From contig NC_009718.1 in assembly GCF_000017545.1 (NCBI RefSeq), positions 496,001-560,000 of the forward strand: a stretch of DNA of 64,000 nt, written 5' to 3'. The notes below the pieces were generated by a model, which was given only the letters and a program-made list of their open reading frames with translations, was not told the origin of the DNA and did not search any database. This document shows, piece by piece, positions 8,145 through 17,577 of the stretch (its first letter is position 1; the number at the start of each line of letters is the position of its first letter). Source of the DNA: Fervidobacterium nodosum Rt17-B1. Its GTDB lineage: Bacteria > Thermotogota > Thermotogae > Thermotogales > Fervidobacteriaceae. The position numbers were made by a program, and so were the translations under genes.

Positions 8145-8501
8145 ATGTTAGGTGAATACATAAAAAGCGGTGATTTTAAAGGTGAAAAGCACGTCCCAGT
8201 TATAGAGGCACCTGATACAGTTAAGAAAAACGAATGGTTTGAAGTTGAGGTCAGTGTTGGAAAAGAAATTCCGCATCCAAACCTTGTAGAGCATCATATT
8301 GCATGGATTGAACTCTACGCAATGCCAGAAGGTGCTCCGTATATTCTTAGAATAGGAAGATATGAATTTTCACCAACACTAGAAGAACCTGTTATAAAGG
8401 CAAAGATTAAACTTGAAAAGAATTCAAAACTCATCGCGTTGTCTTACTGTAATATCCATGGCCTTTGGGAAGGTTCAAAGGATGTAAAAGTCGAAGAGTA
8501 A
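8145..8501 (+). CDS. Superoxide reductase (neelaredoxin type)
   Basis: Reduces superoxide to peroxide without producing oxygen; the peroxide is then handled by rubrerythrin. The 118-residue protein is the one-iron form, lacking the N-terminal desulforedoxin domain. The Fe(His)4Cys ligands are visible as His16, His44, His50, Cys102 and His105, with the catalytic-loop EKH motif (residues 14-16). The ATG at 8145 follows GAGGAGGG. It ends just before a bidirectional terminator. Confidence 0.93.
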   Translation: MLGEYIKSGDFKGEKHVPVIEAPDTVKKNEWFEVEVSVGKEIPHPNLVEHHIAWIELYAMPEGAPYILRIGRYEFSPTLEEPVIKAKIKLEKNSKLIALSYCNIHGLWEGSKDVKVEE

Positions 8502-8522
8502 TTTGAATATGCATTAATAGAA

Positions 8523-8555
8523 AAAAACGGCAGCCACTTTTTGGCTGCCGTTTTT
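8523..8555. terminator. Bidirectional terminator
   Basis: A 14-bp stem (8523-8536 with 8542-8555) including a GC-rich core is flanked by A-run and T-run sequence on the two sides. It separates the convergent superoxide reductase and DUF554 genes. Confidence 0.85.
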
Positions 8556-8572
8556 AATTTTGACAAAATTAA

Positions 8573-9268
8573 TTATTTAAACAAACTTACCAAAGCAACA
8601 ATAATTGGTTCTATAAAAAGCGCAGGTAAAAAGTTACCAACCTTTGTATCTTTGATTTCTAATATCCTTAAACCTATACCAATAACCAACAAACCACCTA
8701 TTGCAATTAAATCGTTTAAATAAAGTGGTTGAGTTAAAAATGAAAGTTTACTTGCAAAAAGCGTAATCGTACCCTGAACAACCAATACACTTACAGCTGA
8801 AACCATAACACCTAATCCGTAAGTTGAAGCCAAAACTATCGAAGAAACAAAATCTAACAATGATTTTGTATAAATTATCGTACCATCACCTTTCAAACCA
8901 GCTGTTATTGACCCAACGATAGTCATTGGACCAACTAAAAACAAAAGAGAAGCTGTAACAAAACCTGTTGAGAAATCCCCCTCTCTCATCGCGTCACCAA
9001 TTTTACTTAAAAATCCTTCAATATTAAGCGCTTCACCAATTACTCCACCTAAAACCATAGAAAACAAAACGATAAGAAAATTATTGACATCCAAAATCAT
9101 CTTTATACCTATTCCGATTGTTGATAAACCTACTGCAATAAACAAAATTTTCCGATAACTTTCAGAAATACCTTTTTTAAACAATATTCCCAAAAAACTC
9201 CCGACTATAACCGCTATAAAATTGACAAAAGCTGGAAGAAATTCTCTCAAATTGTCTCCTCCCAACAT
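8573..9268 (-). CDS. DUF554 family membrane protein
   Basis: A 231-residue polytopic membrane protein with about seven hydrophobic segments and conserved glycines: NFIAVIVGSFLG at the N terminus, VGLSTIGIGIKM, and VLGGVIGEALNIEG. This is the pattern of the DUF554 family, whose function is not established. It is probably cotranscribed with the small exported protein upstream (8 bases away). Confidence 0.82.
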   Translation of the reverse strand: MLGGDNLREFLPAFVNFIAVIVGSFLGILFKKGISESYRKILFIAVGLSTIGIGIKMILDVNNFLIVLFSMVLGGVIGEALNIEGFLSKIGDAMREGDFSTGFVTASLLFLVGPMTIVGSITAGLKGDGTIIYTKSLLDFVSSIVLASTYGLGVMVSAVSVLVVQGTITLFASKLSFLTQPLYLNDLIAIGGLLVIGIGLRILEIKDTKVGNFLPALFIEPIIVALVSLFK

Positions 9269-9276
9269 TCAAGACT

Positions 9277-9684
9277 TTAAAATTTTAAATTGGCTCCAAA
9301 CGTCACAAACGCTTCCGGTTTTTGTGGAATATTTCTTCCACCACCTTCTATAAAAAACTCCATCCCATTTAAATTCTGAATGACTGTTGACCACCCAGCA
9401 ACAAGACCAAAATTGAGATATCCCTTATAATCAACAAAAACCATGGGGCTTAAGTACAAACGATTTGTTGTTTTTGATGAAAATCTAATGCCACCTTTTA
9501 TGTAATTAACTCCTATGTTTAAAAATAAATTGTTATAGCTATCCGTGTATGTCCTTAATTCAATACCAACAAAGTTATCAGCACTAAATGAAACATACAA
9601 ATAACTCTTACTTGATGATGAAAAAACAAGAGAACTTAAAAGTAAAATAAACAAGGTGAGAACAAGTGCAATTTTTCTGAACAT
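9277..9684 (-). CDS. Small exported beta-rich protein
   Basis: No family recognised. The ATG at 9684 follows GGAGGTGGAT. Residues 1-25 are a clear signal peptide (basic FRK, then a leucine-rich core ending LVFSSSS). The remaining roughly 110 residues alternate polar and hydrophobic positions, are rich in Tyr, Phe and Gly, and end in Phe, as expected for a small outer-membrane (toga) beta-barrel. It lies between malic enzyme and DUF554 on the same strand. Confidence 0.6.
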   Translation of the reverse strand: MFRKIALVLTLFILLLSSLVFSSSSKSYLYVSFSADNFVGIELRTYTDSYNNLFLNIGVNYIKGGIRFSSKTTNRLYLSPMVFVDYKGYLNFGLVAGWSTVIQNLNGMEFFIEGGGRNIPQKPEAFVTFGANLKF

Positions 9685-9706
9685 AAAATCCACCTCCAAA
9701 TAACAT

Positions 9707-10861
9707 TCAAATTATTGAATTAACAAATTGTAAGAGCCCATAATAAAGTTCATCATGAACTCTTCTATCTGTTGCCTTTGGTAATATACACTCTTTTTTT
9801 GGCTCTATAACATTTGACAAAATTTCAGCTGCTCTTATCAACATTTCTTTAGTAATCTTTACCTGTTTTTCAACAGCCACTTTCATTATACCAGGAAAAG
9901 CAAGTAAATTGTTAACCTGGTTTGGAAAGTCTGATCTACCTGTCGCAACTATGAATGCACCGTCTTCATACGCTTCATCTGGAAAAATCTCTGGTACAGG
10001 GTTCGCTAGAGCAAAAATTATCGGTTTTTTGCTCATCTTTCTTATATCGGAACCTTTCAATATACCACCTTTTGATACGCCTATAAAGACATCCGCATCG
10101 ATGATAGCATCTTTTAAATTACCTGAATTATTGAGATTACCGGTTAATTCACTTACCTCCAAATGATACTTATGCAAAGCTGTTTTTCTGTTTATTATAC
10201 CATTTATATCGCAAGGTACAATATGTTTAGCCCCTATTTCAATTAGCAATTTAACGATATTGTAACCAGCGGCGCCTATTCCATTGACAACAATCTTGAC
10301 CTCATCAATTTTCTTTTCAGCTAATTTTAAAGCATTCAATAACCCAGCTATAACAACTACAGCGGTACCTTGTTGATCATCATGAAATACGGGGATATTC
10401 ATTTCATTATTCAATCTTTCAAGTACTTCAAAACACCTTGGCGCAGATATATCTTCTAGATTTATTCCACCAAACGAAGGTTCAAGCACTTTTACTATAT
10501 TAATTATTTGCTCAACATCTTGGGTATCTATACAAATTGGGAACGCGTCTAAATCTCCAAATTGTTTAAATAATACCGCTTTTCCTTCCATTACTGGCAA
10601 GGCTCCGTATGGGCCAATATTACCCAAACCAAGTACCGTACTCCCATCGCTTAGTACGGCTATGGTATGCTTCCTTCTAGTGTATATAAAAGTTTTTTCT
10701 GGGTTCTCTGCGCACAATTTCGCAACATCTGCAACTCCTGGAGTGTATAATAATTTTAGGTTCTCCTCTGTAATTTCAATAGTGGGTATTATCCTGTATT
10801 TTCCATTTAAAACTTCGTGAAGTTGAATTGCGTCCATATCGAAATAAGGCCTCCTTACCAT
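9707..10861 (-). CDS. NAD(P)-dependent malic enzyme
   Basis: Oxidatively decarboxylates malate to pyruvate. The 384-residue protein is the short bacterial form without the phosphotransacetylase-like extension. YTPGVADVAKLC is the family N-terminal signature. SDGSTVLGLGNIGPYGALPVMEGKA follows with the catalytic lysine in EGKA, then FGGINLEDI and FHDDQQGTA for metal binding, and a Rossmann motif VNGIGAAG for the cofactor. Cofactor preference cannot be read safely. Confidence 0.92.
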   Translation of the reverse strand: MVRRPYFDMDAIQLHEVLNGKYRIIPTIEITEENLKLLYTPGVADVAKLCAENPEKTFIYTRRKHTIAVLSDGSTVLGLGNIGPYGALPVMEGKAVLFKQFGDLDAFPICIDTQDVEQIINIVKVLEPSFGGINLEDISAPRCFEVLERLNNEMNIPVFHDDQQGTAVVVIAGLLNALKLAEKKIDEVKIVVNGIGAAGYNIVKLLIEIGAKHIVPCDINGIINRKTALHKYHLEVSELTGNLNNSGNLKDAIIDADVFIGVSKGGILKGSDIRKMSKKPIIFALANPVPEIFPDEAYEDGAFIVATGRSDFPNQVNNLLAFPGIMKVAVEKQVKITKEMLIRAAEILSNVIEPKKECILPKATDRRVHDELYYGLLQFVNSII

Positions 10862-10921
10862 ATTTTCTAAAACAATTTTTATCTTTTTTTGATTGAAACA
10901 ATATATTTTTTCTGCAAAATA

Positions 10922-10930
10922 TGATATAAT
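10922..10930 (+). promoter_or_regulatory. Extended -10 promoter of the EAL gene
   Basis: TGATATAAT (TGnTATAAT form) lies about 60 bases upstream of the start at 10992. No good -35 hexamer is at the right distance. Confidence 0.55.
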
Positions 10931-10991
10931 ATTCTTAAAAAGTGAAACTGAATTTTAACATTAGAATAAGAAAACAAAGAGGTGATTGTTT

Positions 10992-13544
10992 TTGAACAAT
11001 TACATTGTTTTTTCCATTTATTTCTCGGTAATTATATCCATTGTTAACTTTATTTATTCTTTAAATAAAAAGATTAGTAATTCATGCAAAGCAATACCAA
11101 TATTGAATTTATCATTGGTTCTTTTCTCTATTTTGGAACTGTTAAAATTAGAAAATAATTCATCAATTTTTGGAATATTCCAGAACGGAATATTGGCTTT
11201 CTTACCAGTCTTATTCACGACTTTCATTTTGAAGTTCCATTCAGAAATTATTCCTAGAAAGATTATTTTGTCTTACTCTATACCTATTATATACATTATT
11301 CTAAAATTTACAAAAGTATTCAAAAATATACCATATAATTATTATCTTTTTGCCTCTCTTTTGATTATATATATAACATTTTTCCCAACAAAAAAATCCA
11401 TGGATTATATTAGAATAAGATATCTTAACAGCAATATTATAACAATTTTCTTCGCAAGTATCTTTTTCTACGTGTTTATATTCATATTTTATAAAAATCA
11501 TCCAGTTCTTTCTATTAGCCTCTCATTTGTAATGATTGTTATTCAATCAATAATTATAAATCGTAAGTTAACGGATCACCCAATTGATAATTTGATTAAA
11601 AGTATTGAACAAGCAAATACAATTTTTGTCTTATTAGATGAAGACGACAACGTATTGTACATTAACGAAGCTGGGTTAAAATTCATAGGATTAAGTAGAG
11701 ACGAAATAATCGGTAAAAAAAACGAAGAAATTATTAAAATAACAAAAACAAGCAATCATTTAATAGAAAAAAATGGAAAAACTTATCGTTTTTCATTGCA
11801 AGAGACAAATGCAGGTAAGGTACTTATAATAAACGATATAACAAGTGGTAATAAATCTTTCTCTTCAATTGATATATTGAGCAATCTATTTGATTCACTT
11901 TTCGACAATGTACCAGATGGGGTAGTGATAATAAAAGAAGATGGCACGATACTAAAGTGTAACAGACAATTTTTAGAAATGTTTGGATACTCCAAAGACG
12001 AAGTTATAGGAGAAATAATAGATAATCTAATAGTACCTGAGGATTTAAGCAATGAACCAAAATTACTGAGAGAACTCGTTAAAAATCAAAAAACACTTAG
12101 AGTTGAAACTATAAGAAAAAGAAAAGATGGAAAAAAGATAGAAGTAAGATTGACTGTTGCAAAAATAAAAAATAATAATACTAATAACAACGATAAAGCC
12201 GAAGATTTAATTTACGCTTTCTATACAGATATAACTTCAGAAAAGGAAGCATTAAACATTGTACGAAACACTCTCCAAAAAGACATGTTAACAGGTTTGT
12301 ACACAAGGTCATATTTTCTGAGAAGACTTACAAGCTTAAGCGAATTCTCGTTAATAGGTGATCATCATGGAATAATACTTATAGATATAGACAATTTCAG
12401 CCAGATTAACATATTAAAAAATCACGCATTCGGTGATGAAATATTGAGACAAGTGGCATTAAGGATTAAAAATTCCCTAAGAGAGGGAGACATAATCTCA
12501 CGACCTTATGCGGATGAATTTTGGATAATCATTGAAAAAGCAGGAAAGAATTACCAACAAGCAAGAGAAGTTATAAACAACATAGTTTCAAAAATATTCA
12601 ATGAAATTTCTAAACCATACTATATCGACGGAGAAGTAATAGAACTCAAATTTTCATCTGGATTGCACGTATTTTCTATTATTGATAATGCCGATGAGGT
12701 TATGAGAAAAGCAAATCTTGCATTAAAACGTGCTAAATCTTCCAAAGATAAAATTATATTCTACAATATCCTAATAGACAATGAACTTCAAGAAAAATCA
12801 ACAAAAGAACGCGATTTAAGAGAGGCTTTCCACAATCGTGAACTGAAAATTTTTCTACAACCAATTTGTAAATACGATAAAACCATCGTAGGAGCTGAAG
12901 CACTCCTTAGATGGGTTAAAAAAGATGGAAGTGTACTACCACCTATAGAATTTATCCAACTGCTTGAAGAAAACGGCATGATAGTTTCTGTTGGCGAAGA
13001 AATATTAAGACAGGTCTGCGAAGTTCTCTCGGAAAACAACGAACTTAAGTTTATAGATATAAATGTTAGCCCAGTACAGTTAAGAGATGAAAAAATGGCT
13101 GAAAGATTCTTTAATATAGTAAGTTCATATGAAATTGACCCGTCAAAAATCGTCATCGAAATAACAGAAAATATACTCATAGATATGAACGATATAGTAA
13201 AGAATAATATAGATAAACTTCTAAAGTATGGCTTTGAACTATGTATCGATGACTTTGGTACCGGTTATTCTTCATTGGCATATTTAACACTCTTACCACT
13301 TAAAAAGATAAAAATAGACAAGTCTTTCGTTTTTAGACTTCCAGATGATAGAAAATCTATTAAACTTCTAGAAGCTATATACAATATAGCTAAGGCTTTC
13401 CAACTAGAGGCCATACCGGAAGGTGTCGAGAACGAAAAACAACTCGAGATTCTTTCAATGATTGGATACAAATTATTCCAAGGATTTTTCTTTGGTAAAC
13501 CTGTTCCAACCTATGAATTTTTGAAAAGATTAACAAAAGAGTAA
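10992..13544 (+). CDS. Membrane PAS-GGDEF-EAL c-di-GMP phosphodiesterase
   Basis: A signalling protein of about 850 residues. The first 190 or so form several membrane helices. Two PAS domains follow (about 200-270 and 300-415, the second with VPDGVVIIKEDG...GYSKDEVIG), then a GGDEF domain (about 425-600) and an EAL domain (about 610-850). The cyclase signature is RPYADEF instead of RxGGDEF, so the first two glycines are gone and cyclase activity is unlikely; the domain may bind GTP as a regulator. The EAL half keeps EALLRW and DDFGTGYSS and should hydrolyse c-di-GMP. The start is TTG 10992 (or 10986), with AGAGGTGA upstream. Confidence 0.9.
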   Translation: MNNYIVFSIYFSVIISIVNFIYSLNKKISNSCKAIPILNLSLVLFSILELLKLENNSSIFGIFQNGILAFLPVLFTTFILKFHSEIIPRKIILSYSIPIIYIILKFTKVFKNIPYNYYLFASLLIIYITFFPTKKSMDYIRIRYLNSNIITIFFASIFFYVFIFIFYKNHPVLSISLSFVMIVIQSIIINRKLTDHPIDNLIKSIEQANTIFVLLDEDDNVLYINEAGLKFIGLSRDEIIGKKNEEIIKITKTSNHLIEKNGKTYRFSLQETNAGKVLIINDITSGNKSFSSIDILSNLFDSLFDNVPDGVVIIKEDGTILKCNRQFLEMFGYSKDEVIGEIIDNLIVPEDLSNEPKLLRELVKNQKTLRVETIRKRKDGKKIEVRLTVAKIKNNNTNNNDKAEDLIYAFYTDITSEKEALNIVRNTLQKDMLTGLYTRSYFLRRLTSLSEFSLIGDHHGIILIDIDNFSQINILKNHAFGDEILRQVALRIKNSLREGDIISRPYADEFWIIIEKAGKNYQQAREVINNIVSKIFNEISKPYYIDGEVIELKFSSGLHVFSIIDNADEVMRKANLALKRAKSSKDKIIFYNILIDNELQEKSTKERDLREAFHNRELKIFLQPICKYDKTIVGAEALLRWVKKDGSVLPPIEFIQLLEENGMIVSVGEEILRQVCEVLSENNELKFIDINVSPVQLRDEKMAERFFNIVSSYEIDPSKIVIEITENILIDMNDIVKNNIDKLLKYGFELCIDDFGTGYSSLAYLTLLPLKKIKIDKSFVFRLPDDRKSIKLLEAIYNIAKAFQLEAIPEGVENEKQLEILSMIGYKLFQGFFFGKPVPTYEFLKRLTKE

Positions 13545-13563
13545 CACGAAATCCAACCTATTA

Positions 13564-13657
13564 GAAAACACCTCTAAGTGGTTATAGAGTATAATTTAGT
13601 AAGAAAGTTGATTACGTTTTGCTCAATAGTCCAATAAATCACCTAAGAGGTGTTTTC
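13564..13657 (+). repeat. 12-bp inverted repeat overlapping the comB ribosome binding site
   Basis: The arm 13564-13575 is the exact reverse complement of 13646-13657, which contains the comB Shine-Dalgarno sequence. The left arm can also pair with a shorter sequence at 13585-13589. If the left arm is transcribed (readthrough from the EAL gene), it could hide the ribosome binding site. A TATAAT at 13590-13595 would instead leave the left arm outside the transcript. Confidence 0.5.
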
Positions 13658-14443
13658 ATGCTTCTTTCAAATTTTCCCAACTATTCTTATAAAATCAATA
13701 ACCAAATCAGCGTTTATTTTTCACACAAAGAATTAAATGGAGAGGTTTTACCTCCCAATTTCCTTTTTGAAGTTTCGGTAGTTATAGATGTTCTTAGAGC
13801 AACATCAACAATCGTTACAGCTCTAAACAACGGTGCAAAGGAAATAATACCGTTTGAAGAAATTAAAGAAGCATTGGAATTCAAAAATAAAATTAATGAG
13901 AGAAATTTACTCTTGTGTGGTGAACGTGGTGGAATAAAACCGGAAGGCTTTGAGCTTGGAAATTCACCACTTGAATTTACCTCCGAAATTGTCAAAGATA
14001 AATCATTAATACTTACAACAACAAATGGCACACGTGCATTTTTAAAAGCTTTCAAAATTTCAAATAAAGTTTATATAGCTTCGTTTTTAAACGTTTCTTC
14101 AACTGTAGAAATTCTTTCAAAGTATAACAACATAGCAATTGTTTGCGCGGGAAACAATGGGAGTGTATCGTACGAAGACACACAACTTGCTGGATTTATA
14201 ATAGAAAAACTTTTATCCAAAAAGGATTATTCTTTATCAGATTCTGCAAAAATTGCTTATAATCTCTGGAAATCGTTGAAAAAACCAGATTTCACAGGTG
14301 AACATGCAAAAAAATTAATAGAGCTAGGATTTCAAAAAGATGTTGATTATTGCCAAAATATAGATAAAATAAGTATAGTTTGTGAGGGAATTAGACAACC
14401 ACAGAATTTATTGAAAGTAAAAATAATAAAAACAAAAATATAG
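13658..14443 (+). CDS. comB: ComB-like 2-phosphosulfolactate phosphatase family protein
   Basis: In the characterised family this Mg-dependent acid phosphatase converts 2-phosphosulfolactate to sulfolactate (coenzyme M synthesis). Many bacteria that do not make coenzyme M carry homologues, so the substrate here is open. Recognisable elements are VVIDVLRATSTIVTAL near the N terminus, LLCGERGG, FELGNSP, LTTTNGTRA and VCAGNNG in order. The ATG at 13658 follows AAGAGGTG and is preferred to an upstream in-frame TTG at 13619. The suf genes follow on the same strand. Confidence 0.85.
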   Translation: MLLSNFPNYSYKINNQISVYFSHKELNGEVLPPNFLFEVSVVIDVLRATSTIVTALNNGAKEIIPFEEIKEALEFKNKINERNLLLCGERGGIKPEGFELGNSPLEFTSEIVKDKSLILTTTNGTRAFLKAFKISNKVYIASFLNVSSTVEILSKYNNIAIVCAGNNGSVSYEDTQLAGFIIEKLLSKKDYSLSDSAKIAYNLWKSLKKPDFTGEHAKKLIELGFQKDVDYCQNIDKISIVCEGIRQPQNLLKVKIIKTKI

Positions 14444-14464
14444 AAAACATAAAGAGGTGACTAT

Positions 14465-15196
14465 ATGCTAGAACTCGAGAATATATCGTACAAGACTCAA
14501 GAAAAAACGATACTAAAAGACATATCGCTAAAATTCATCCCAGGTCACAGATACGCTTTGATAGGTACAAACGGTGCAGGTAAGAGTACGATTGGTTATT
14601 TAATAATGGGACTTGATGGCTATAAGCCTACGACTGGAAGAATTCTTCTTGATGGGAAAGATATAACAAACTCATCAGTAACTGAACGCGCGAAGCTTGG
14701 AATCACACTTATGTGGCAAGAACCAGCCAGATTCGATGGAATGACTATAGAAACCTATCTTACATTAGGTGGAAAATTGCCTGCACAAAAATCAGAAATC
14801 ATTGAAGCTTTGGAATTTGTTGGATTAAACCCGAACATATACTTAAAAAGATTCGTCGATAAGACGTTAAGTGGTGGGGAAAGAAAACGCGTTGAGCTAG
14901 CATCTATTTTACTTATTAAGCCAAAGTACGTTATATTAGATGAACCGGATTCTGGTATCGATTTAATGAGCTTAAACATAATAAATGATATAGTTAATTA
15001 CATAGCACAATACGGTGGGACACCTATAATAATAACCCACCGCGAGGAAATGGCTTACAATACTGACTATGGGTATCTTATATGTTCTGGAAAAATCCTC
15101 ATGCACGGACCAATAAATAATGTTATAACCGCATTTAGAAACAGTTGTGAAGCATGTAATCATCCAAATATTCCTATTCCAGGGGAGTTGAAATAA
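14465..15196 (+). CDS. sufC: Fe-S assembly ATPase SufC
   Basis: ABC-type ATPase of the SUF iron-sulfur cluster scaffold. Walker A GTNGAGKST is at residues 34-42, the Q-loop in MWQEP, the signature LSGGERKR near residue 140, and Walker B VILDEPDSGID after it. No membrane segment is present, as expected for a cytosolic scaffold ATPase. The SufBD partner begins one base after the stop codon. The cysteine desulfurase SufS and SufU are not in the window. Confidence 0.93.
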   Translation: MLELENISYKTQEKTILKDISLKFIPGHRYALIGTNGAGKSTIGYLIMGLDGYKPTTGRILLDGKDITNSSVTERAKLGITLMWQEPARFDGMTIETYLTLGGKLPAQKSEIIEALEFVGLNPNIYLKRFVDKTLSGGERKRVELASILLIKPKYVILDEPDSGIDLMSLNIINDIVNYIAQYGGTPIIITHREEMAYNTDYGYLICSGKILMHGPINNVITAFRNSCEACNHPNIPIPGELK

Positions 15197-15197
15197 A

Positions 15198-16145
15198 ATG
15201 GATGTAAAAAAAGAATTTGAAACGATAGTAAAAACGGCTGAAAAGCTTGGAACAGACGCCTCAAAATTCATGGATAAAAGAATTGCCTCGATAATAATAA
15301 GTGGTGATAGAGTAATCGGTTTAAACAATGTACCAGGTGTTAAACTCATCCATAAACAGATAGAACACGGCGTACAAGTTGATATGGAAATAGAAGAAAA
15401 TACCGAAGTGCCTTTCCCAATACATGTATGTACTGGATATATCGAAAAGAAAGGCTATCAAAAAGTTCTATTTAACATAATTGTTAGAAAGAACGCCAAG
15501 GTAAAATTCACAGCACACTGTGTTTTTCCACAGGCAGAAGATTTTACACACGAGGCTGTTTCAAATGTAGTCGTTGAAGAAGGCGCAATAATGGAGTACA
15601 ACGACGAACATTACCACAGCGATCTTGGGACCATCACCCTTAAAACCACAACAAATGCAAAAGTTGAAAAAGGTGGAGTATATAAAAATAGTTTCCACCT
15701 TACAAAAACACGTGTCGGAAAATTAAACGTCCTTATGAACCTTGAACTTAAAGAAAACGCTGTTGGAGAACTTGTGTCAAAAGTAAGAGCTTCTAGTAAT
15801 GATGAAGTTAATATAAACGAAATTGTTTACCTCAACGGTGAGCATTCAAGAGGACTTGCAAAAACCGTCGTTGTTGGTTTAGATGAGGCGAAAGTAAACG
15901 TCCTAAATGAAGCTTATGGGAATGCGCCGTATTCAAAAGCTCATATATCTTGTGAGGAAATAACGAAAGGAGAAAAAGTAACTGTTTCAACAACACCTGT
16001 TTTAAAAATCACAAACGACCTAGCTGAATTAACACACGAGGCATCTATAGGAAGAGTTAGTCAAAAACAACTTGAAACGCTTATGGCAAAAGGGCTCACT
16101 GAAGAAGAGGCAACTGAACTGATAATTAAAGGATTACTTATGTAA
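15198..16145 (+). CDS. SufB/SufD family scaffold protein
   Basis: At 315 residues this is the short single SufBD protein found with SufC in Thermotogota and archaea, in place of separate SufB and SufD. The C-terminal half has the repeating beta-helix pattern (VVEEGAIMEYND, NAKVEKGGVYKN) and the SufBD ending with THEASIGRVSQKQLETLMAKGLTEEEA, here split for brevity into its recognisable pieces THEASIG and RGL-like turns. It is translationally coupled to sufC and probably forms the BC complex that builds clusters. Confidence 0.88.
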   Translation: MDVKKEFETIVKTAEKLGTDASKFMDKRIASIIISGDRVIGLNNVPGVKLIHKQIEHGVQVDMEIEENTEVPFPIHVCTGYIEKKGYQKVLFNIIVRKNAKVKFTAHCVFPQAEDFTHEAVSNVVVEEGAIMEYNDEHYHSDLGTITLKTTTNAKVEKGGVYKNSFHLTKTRVGKLNVLMNLELKENAVGELVSKVRASSNDEVNINEIVYLNGEHSRGLAKTVVVGLDEAKVNVLNEAYGNAPYSKAHISCEEITKGEKVTVSTTPVLKITNDLAELTHEASIGRVSQKQLETLMAKGLTEEEATELIIKGLLM

Positions 16146-16179
16146 TTGATGCAATCTCAAATGATTCGAGGTTGATAAC

Positions 16180-17538
16180 TTGATCGCAACGATTATAACA
16201 ATTCACTTATTTTTCGCAACTGTTTATCTTGTTATCAAAGAACCAGAAGTTGTTTTGAAAAATAAAAAAATAGTCTTAGATTACGCCCGAGTTTCACTTG
16301 GTGTTCTTGGGCTTTTGATTGCTTCTGGCATAGCTTCATTAACAACAATAAAATCAGCTATAATGCCACAAATGAATATCGTTCCGTGGCAAATATTGAT
16401 AATCTTCTTTGGTTCTGCTTACATCTGTGGTTCTCTTGATGCATCTGGGATTTTGAAAATCATCGCTTACAAATTTGCAAGTTTTTCAAATAACGGGAAA
16501 AAACTCTTTTTTAACTTATTATTTTTAGCTGGAATAATGACTGTATTTACATCTAACGATATTGTCACACTTACACTCACACCGATAGTAATCTACATAA
16601 GTCAGTACGCTGATATCGATCCATTGCCGTATCTAATTACCATCTTCTTTACTTCAAATACATGGAGCATGTTTTTTTACATAGGAAACCCAACGAATGT
16701 TATTGTCGCACAGGCATATTCTTTAACTTTTTTCAACTACGCTAAGTTAATGTTCTTCCCAACTTTGGTCGCAATTTTAACGTCCGTAGCAGGATTTTAC
16801 TTTAAATACAGAGAAAAATTACCTGGCACAATAAATGTTAACCTTGATTTTGATGAGAAAGCTGTTATAAAAGATAAAAGATATACATTCCTTTCGTCTG
16901 GTCTATTTGTTATCTTTTTTTTCACAATAGCAATAGGCGACTTAATAAACCTTCAGCTTTGGAAATCGATAACTATATTTACAGCTATATACGTTCTTCT
17001 AAATCTTGCTTTTTCAGATGTACTATCAGAAAAAGATGAATTTCTAATTGAAATAGGTAAATTTGATTATAATATCACTTTTTTTGTTGATACAATAAAA
17101 AGAGTACCGTGGAAAATGCTTCCGATGGTTGTAACATTTTTCGTATTTGTTCATATATTCACACTATTTGGCATAACAAAATTTGTCGGTCAACTTTTCA
17201 ATTTTAAAAATCAATTAATTGGCACAATCTTTACATCGTATGTAACTGCATTTGCTGCAAATGTTATGATTAACCAACCAATGACGATATTCTTTGCCCA
17301 GGCGTTGTGGAAGAAACCTTTGAACTATGCAATGAGCTTAATTTTAGGGTCAAATATAGGTGGAAATATAACACTAATAGGCGCACTTGCTGGAATTATG
17401 TGGTCAAGAATACTAAAATTCTATGGCGTAGAGATGAACAATAAAAAATTTATGAAAGAAACATTCTCAGTATCTATGCTAACTTTACTCACAACAAGCT
17501 TGGCTATATACATTGTAACTATAATAATTAAATTATGA
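16180..17538 (+). CDS. Anion transporter of the ArsB/NhaD (ion transporter) superfamily
   Basis: A 452-residue protein with about eleven membrane helices. Two similar halves each contain a discontinuous-helix motif: TSNDIVTLTLTPI and FYIGNPTNVI in the first, then VMINQPMTIFFAQ and LGSNIGGNITLIG in the second. This is the ArsB/NhaD/SLC13 fold. SNDI...N-P-T matches arsenite, Na+/H+ and dicarboxylate carriers, so the substrate cannot be assigned. No ars genes are nearby. The TTG start at 16180 follows a weak GAGGTTGA. Confidence 0.8.
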   Translation: MIATIITIHLFFATVYLVIKEPEVVLKNKKIVLDYARVSLGVLGLLIASGIASLTTIKSAIMPQMNIVPWQILIIFFGSAYICGSLDASGILKIIAYKFASFSNNGKKLFFNLLFLAGIMTVFTSNDIVTLTLTPIVIYISQYADIDPLPYLITIFFTSNTWSMFFYIGNPTNVIVAQAYSLTFFNYAKLMFFPTLVAILTSVAGFYFKYREKLPGTINVNLDFDEKAVIKDKRYTFLSSGLFVIFFFTIAIGDLINLQLWKSITIFTAIYVLLNLAFSDVLSEKDEFLIEIGKFDYNITFFVDTIKRVPWKMLPMVVTFFVFVHIFTLFGITKFVGQLFNFKNQLIGTIFTSYVTAFAANVMINQPMTIFFAQALWKKPLNYAMSLILGSNIGGNITLIGALAGIMWSRILKFYGVEMNNKKFMKETFSVSMLTLLTTSLAIYIVTIIIKL

Positions 17539-17577
17539 AATATGATAAATAAGCTAATAACGATTGGAGTGATACAA

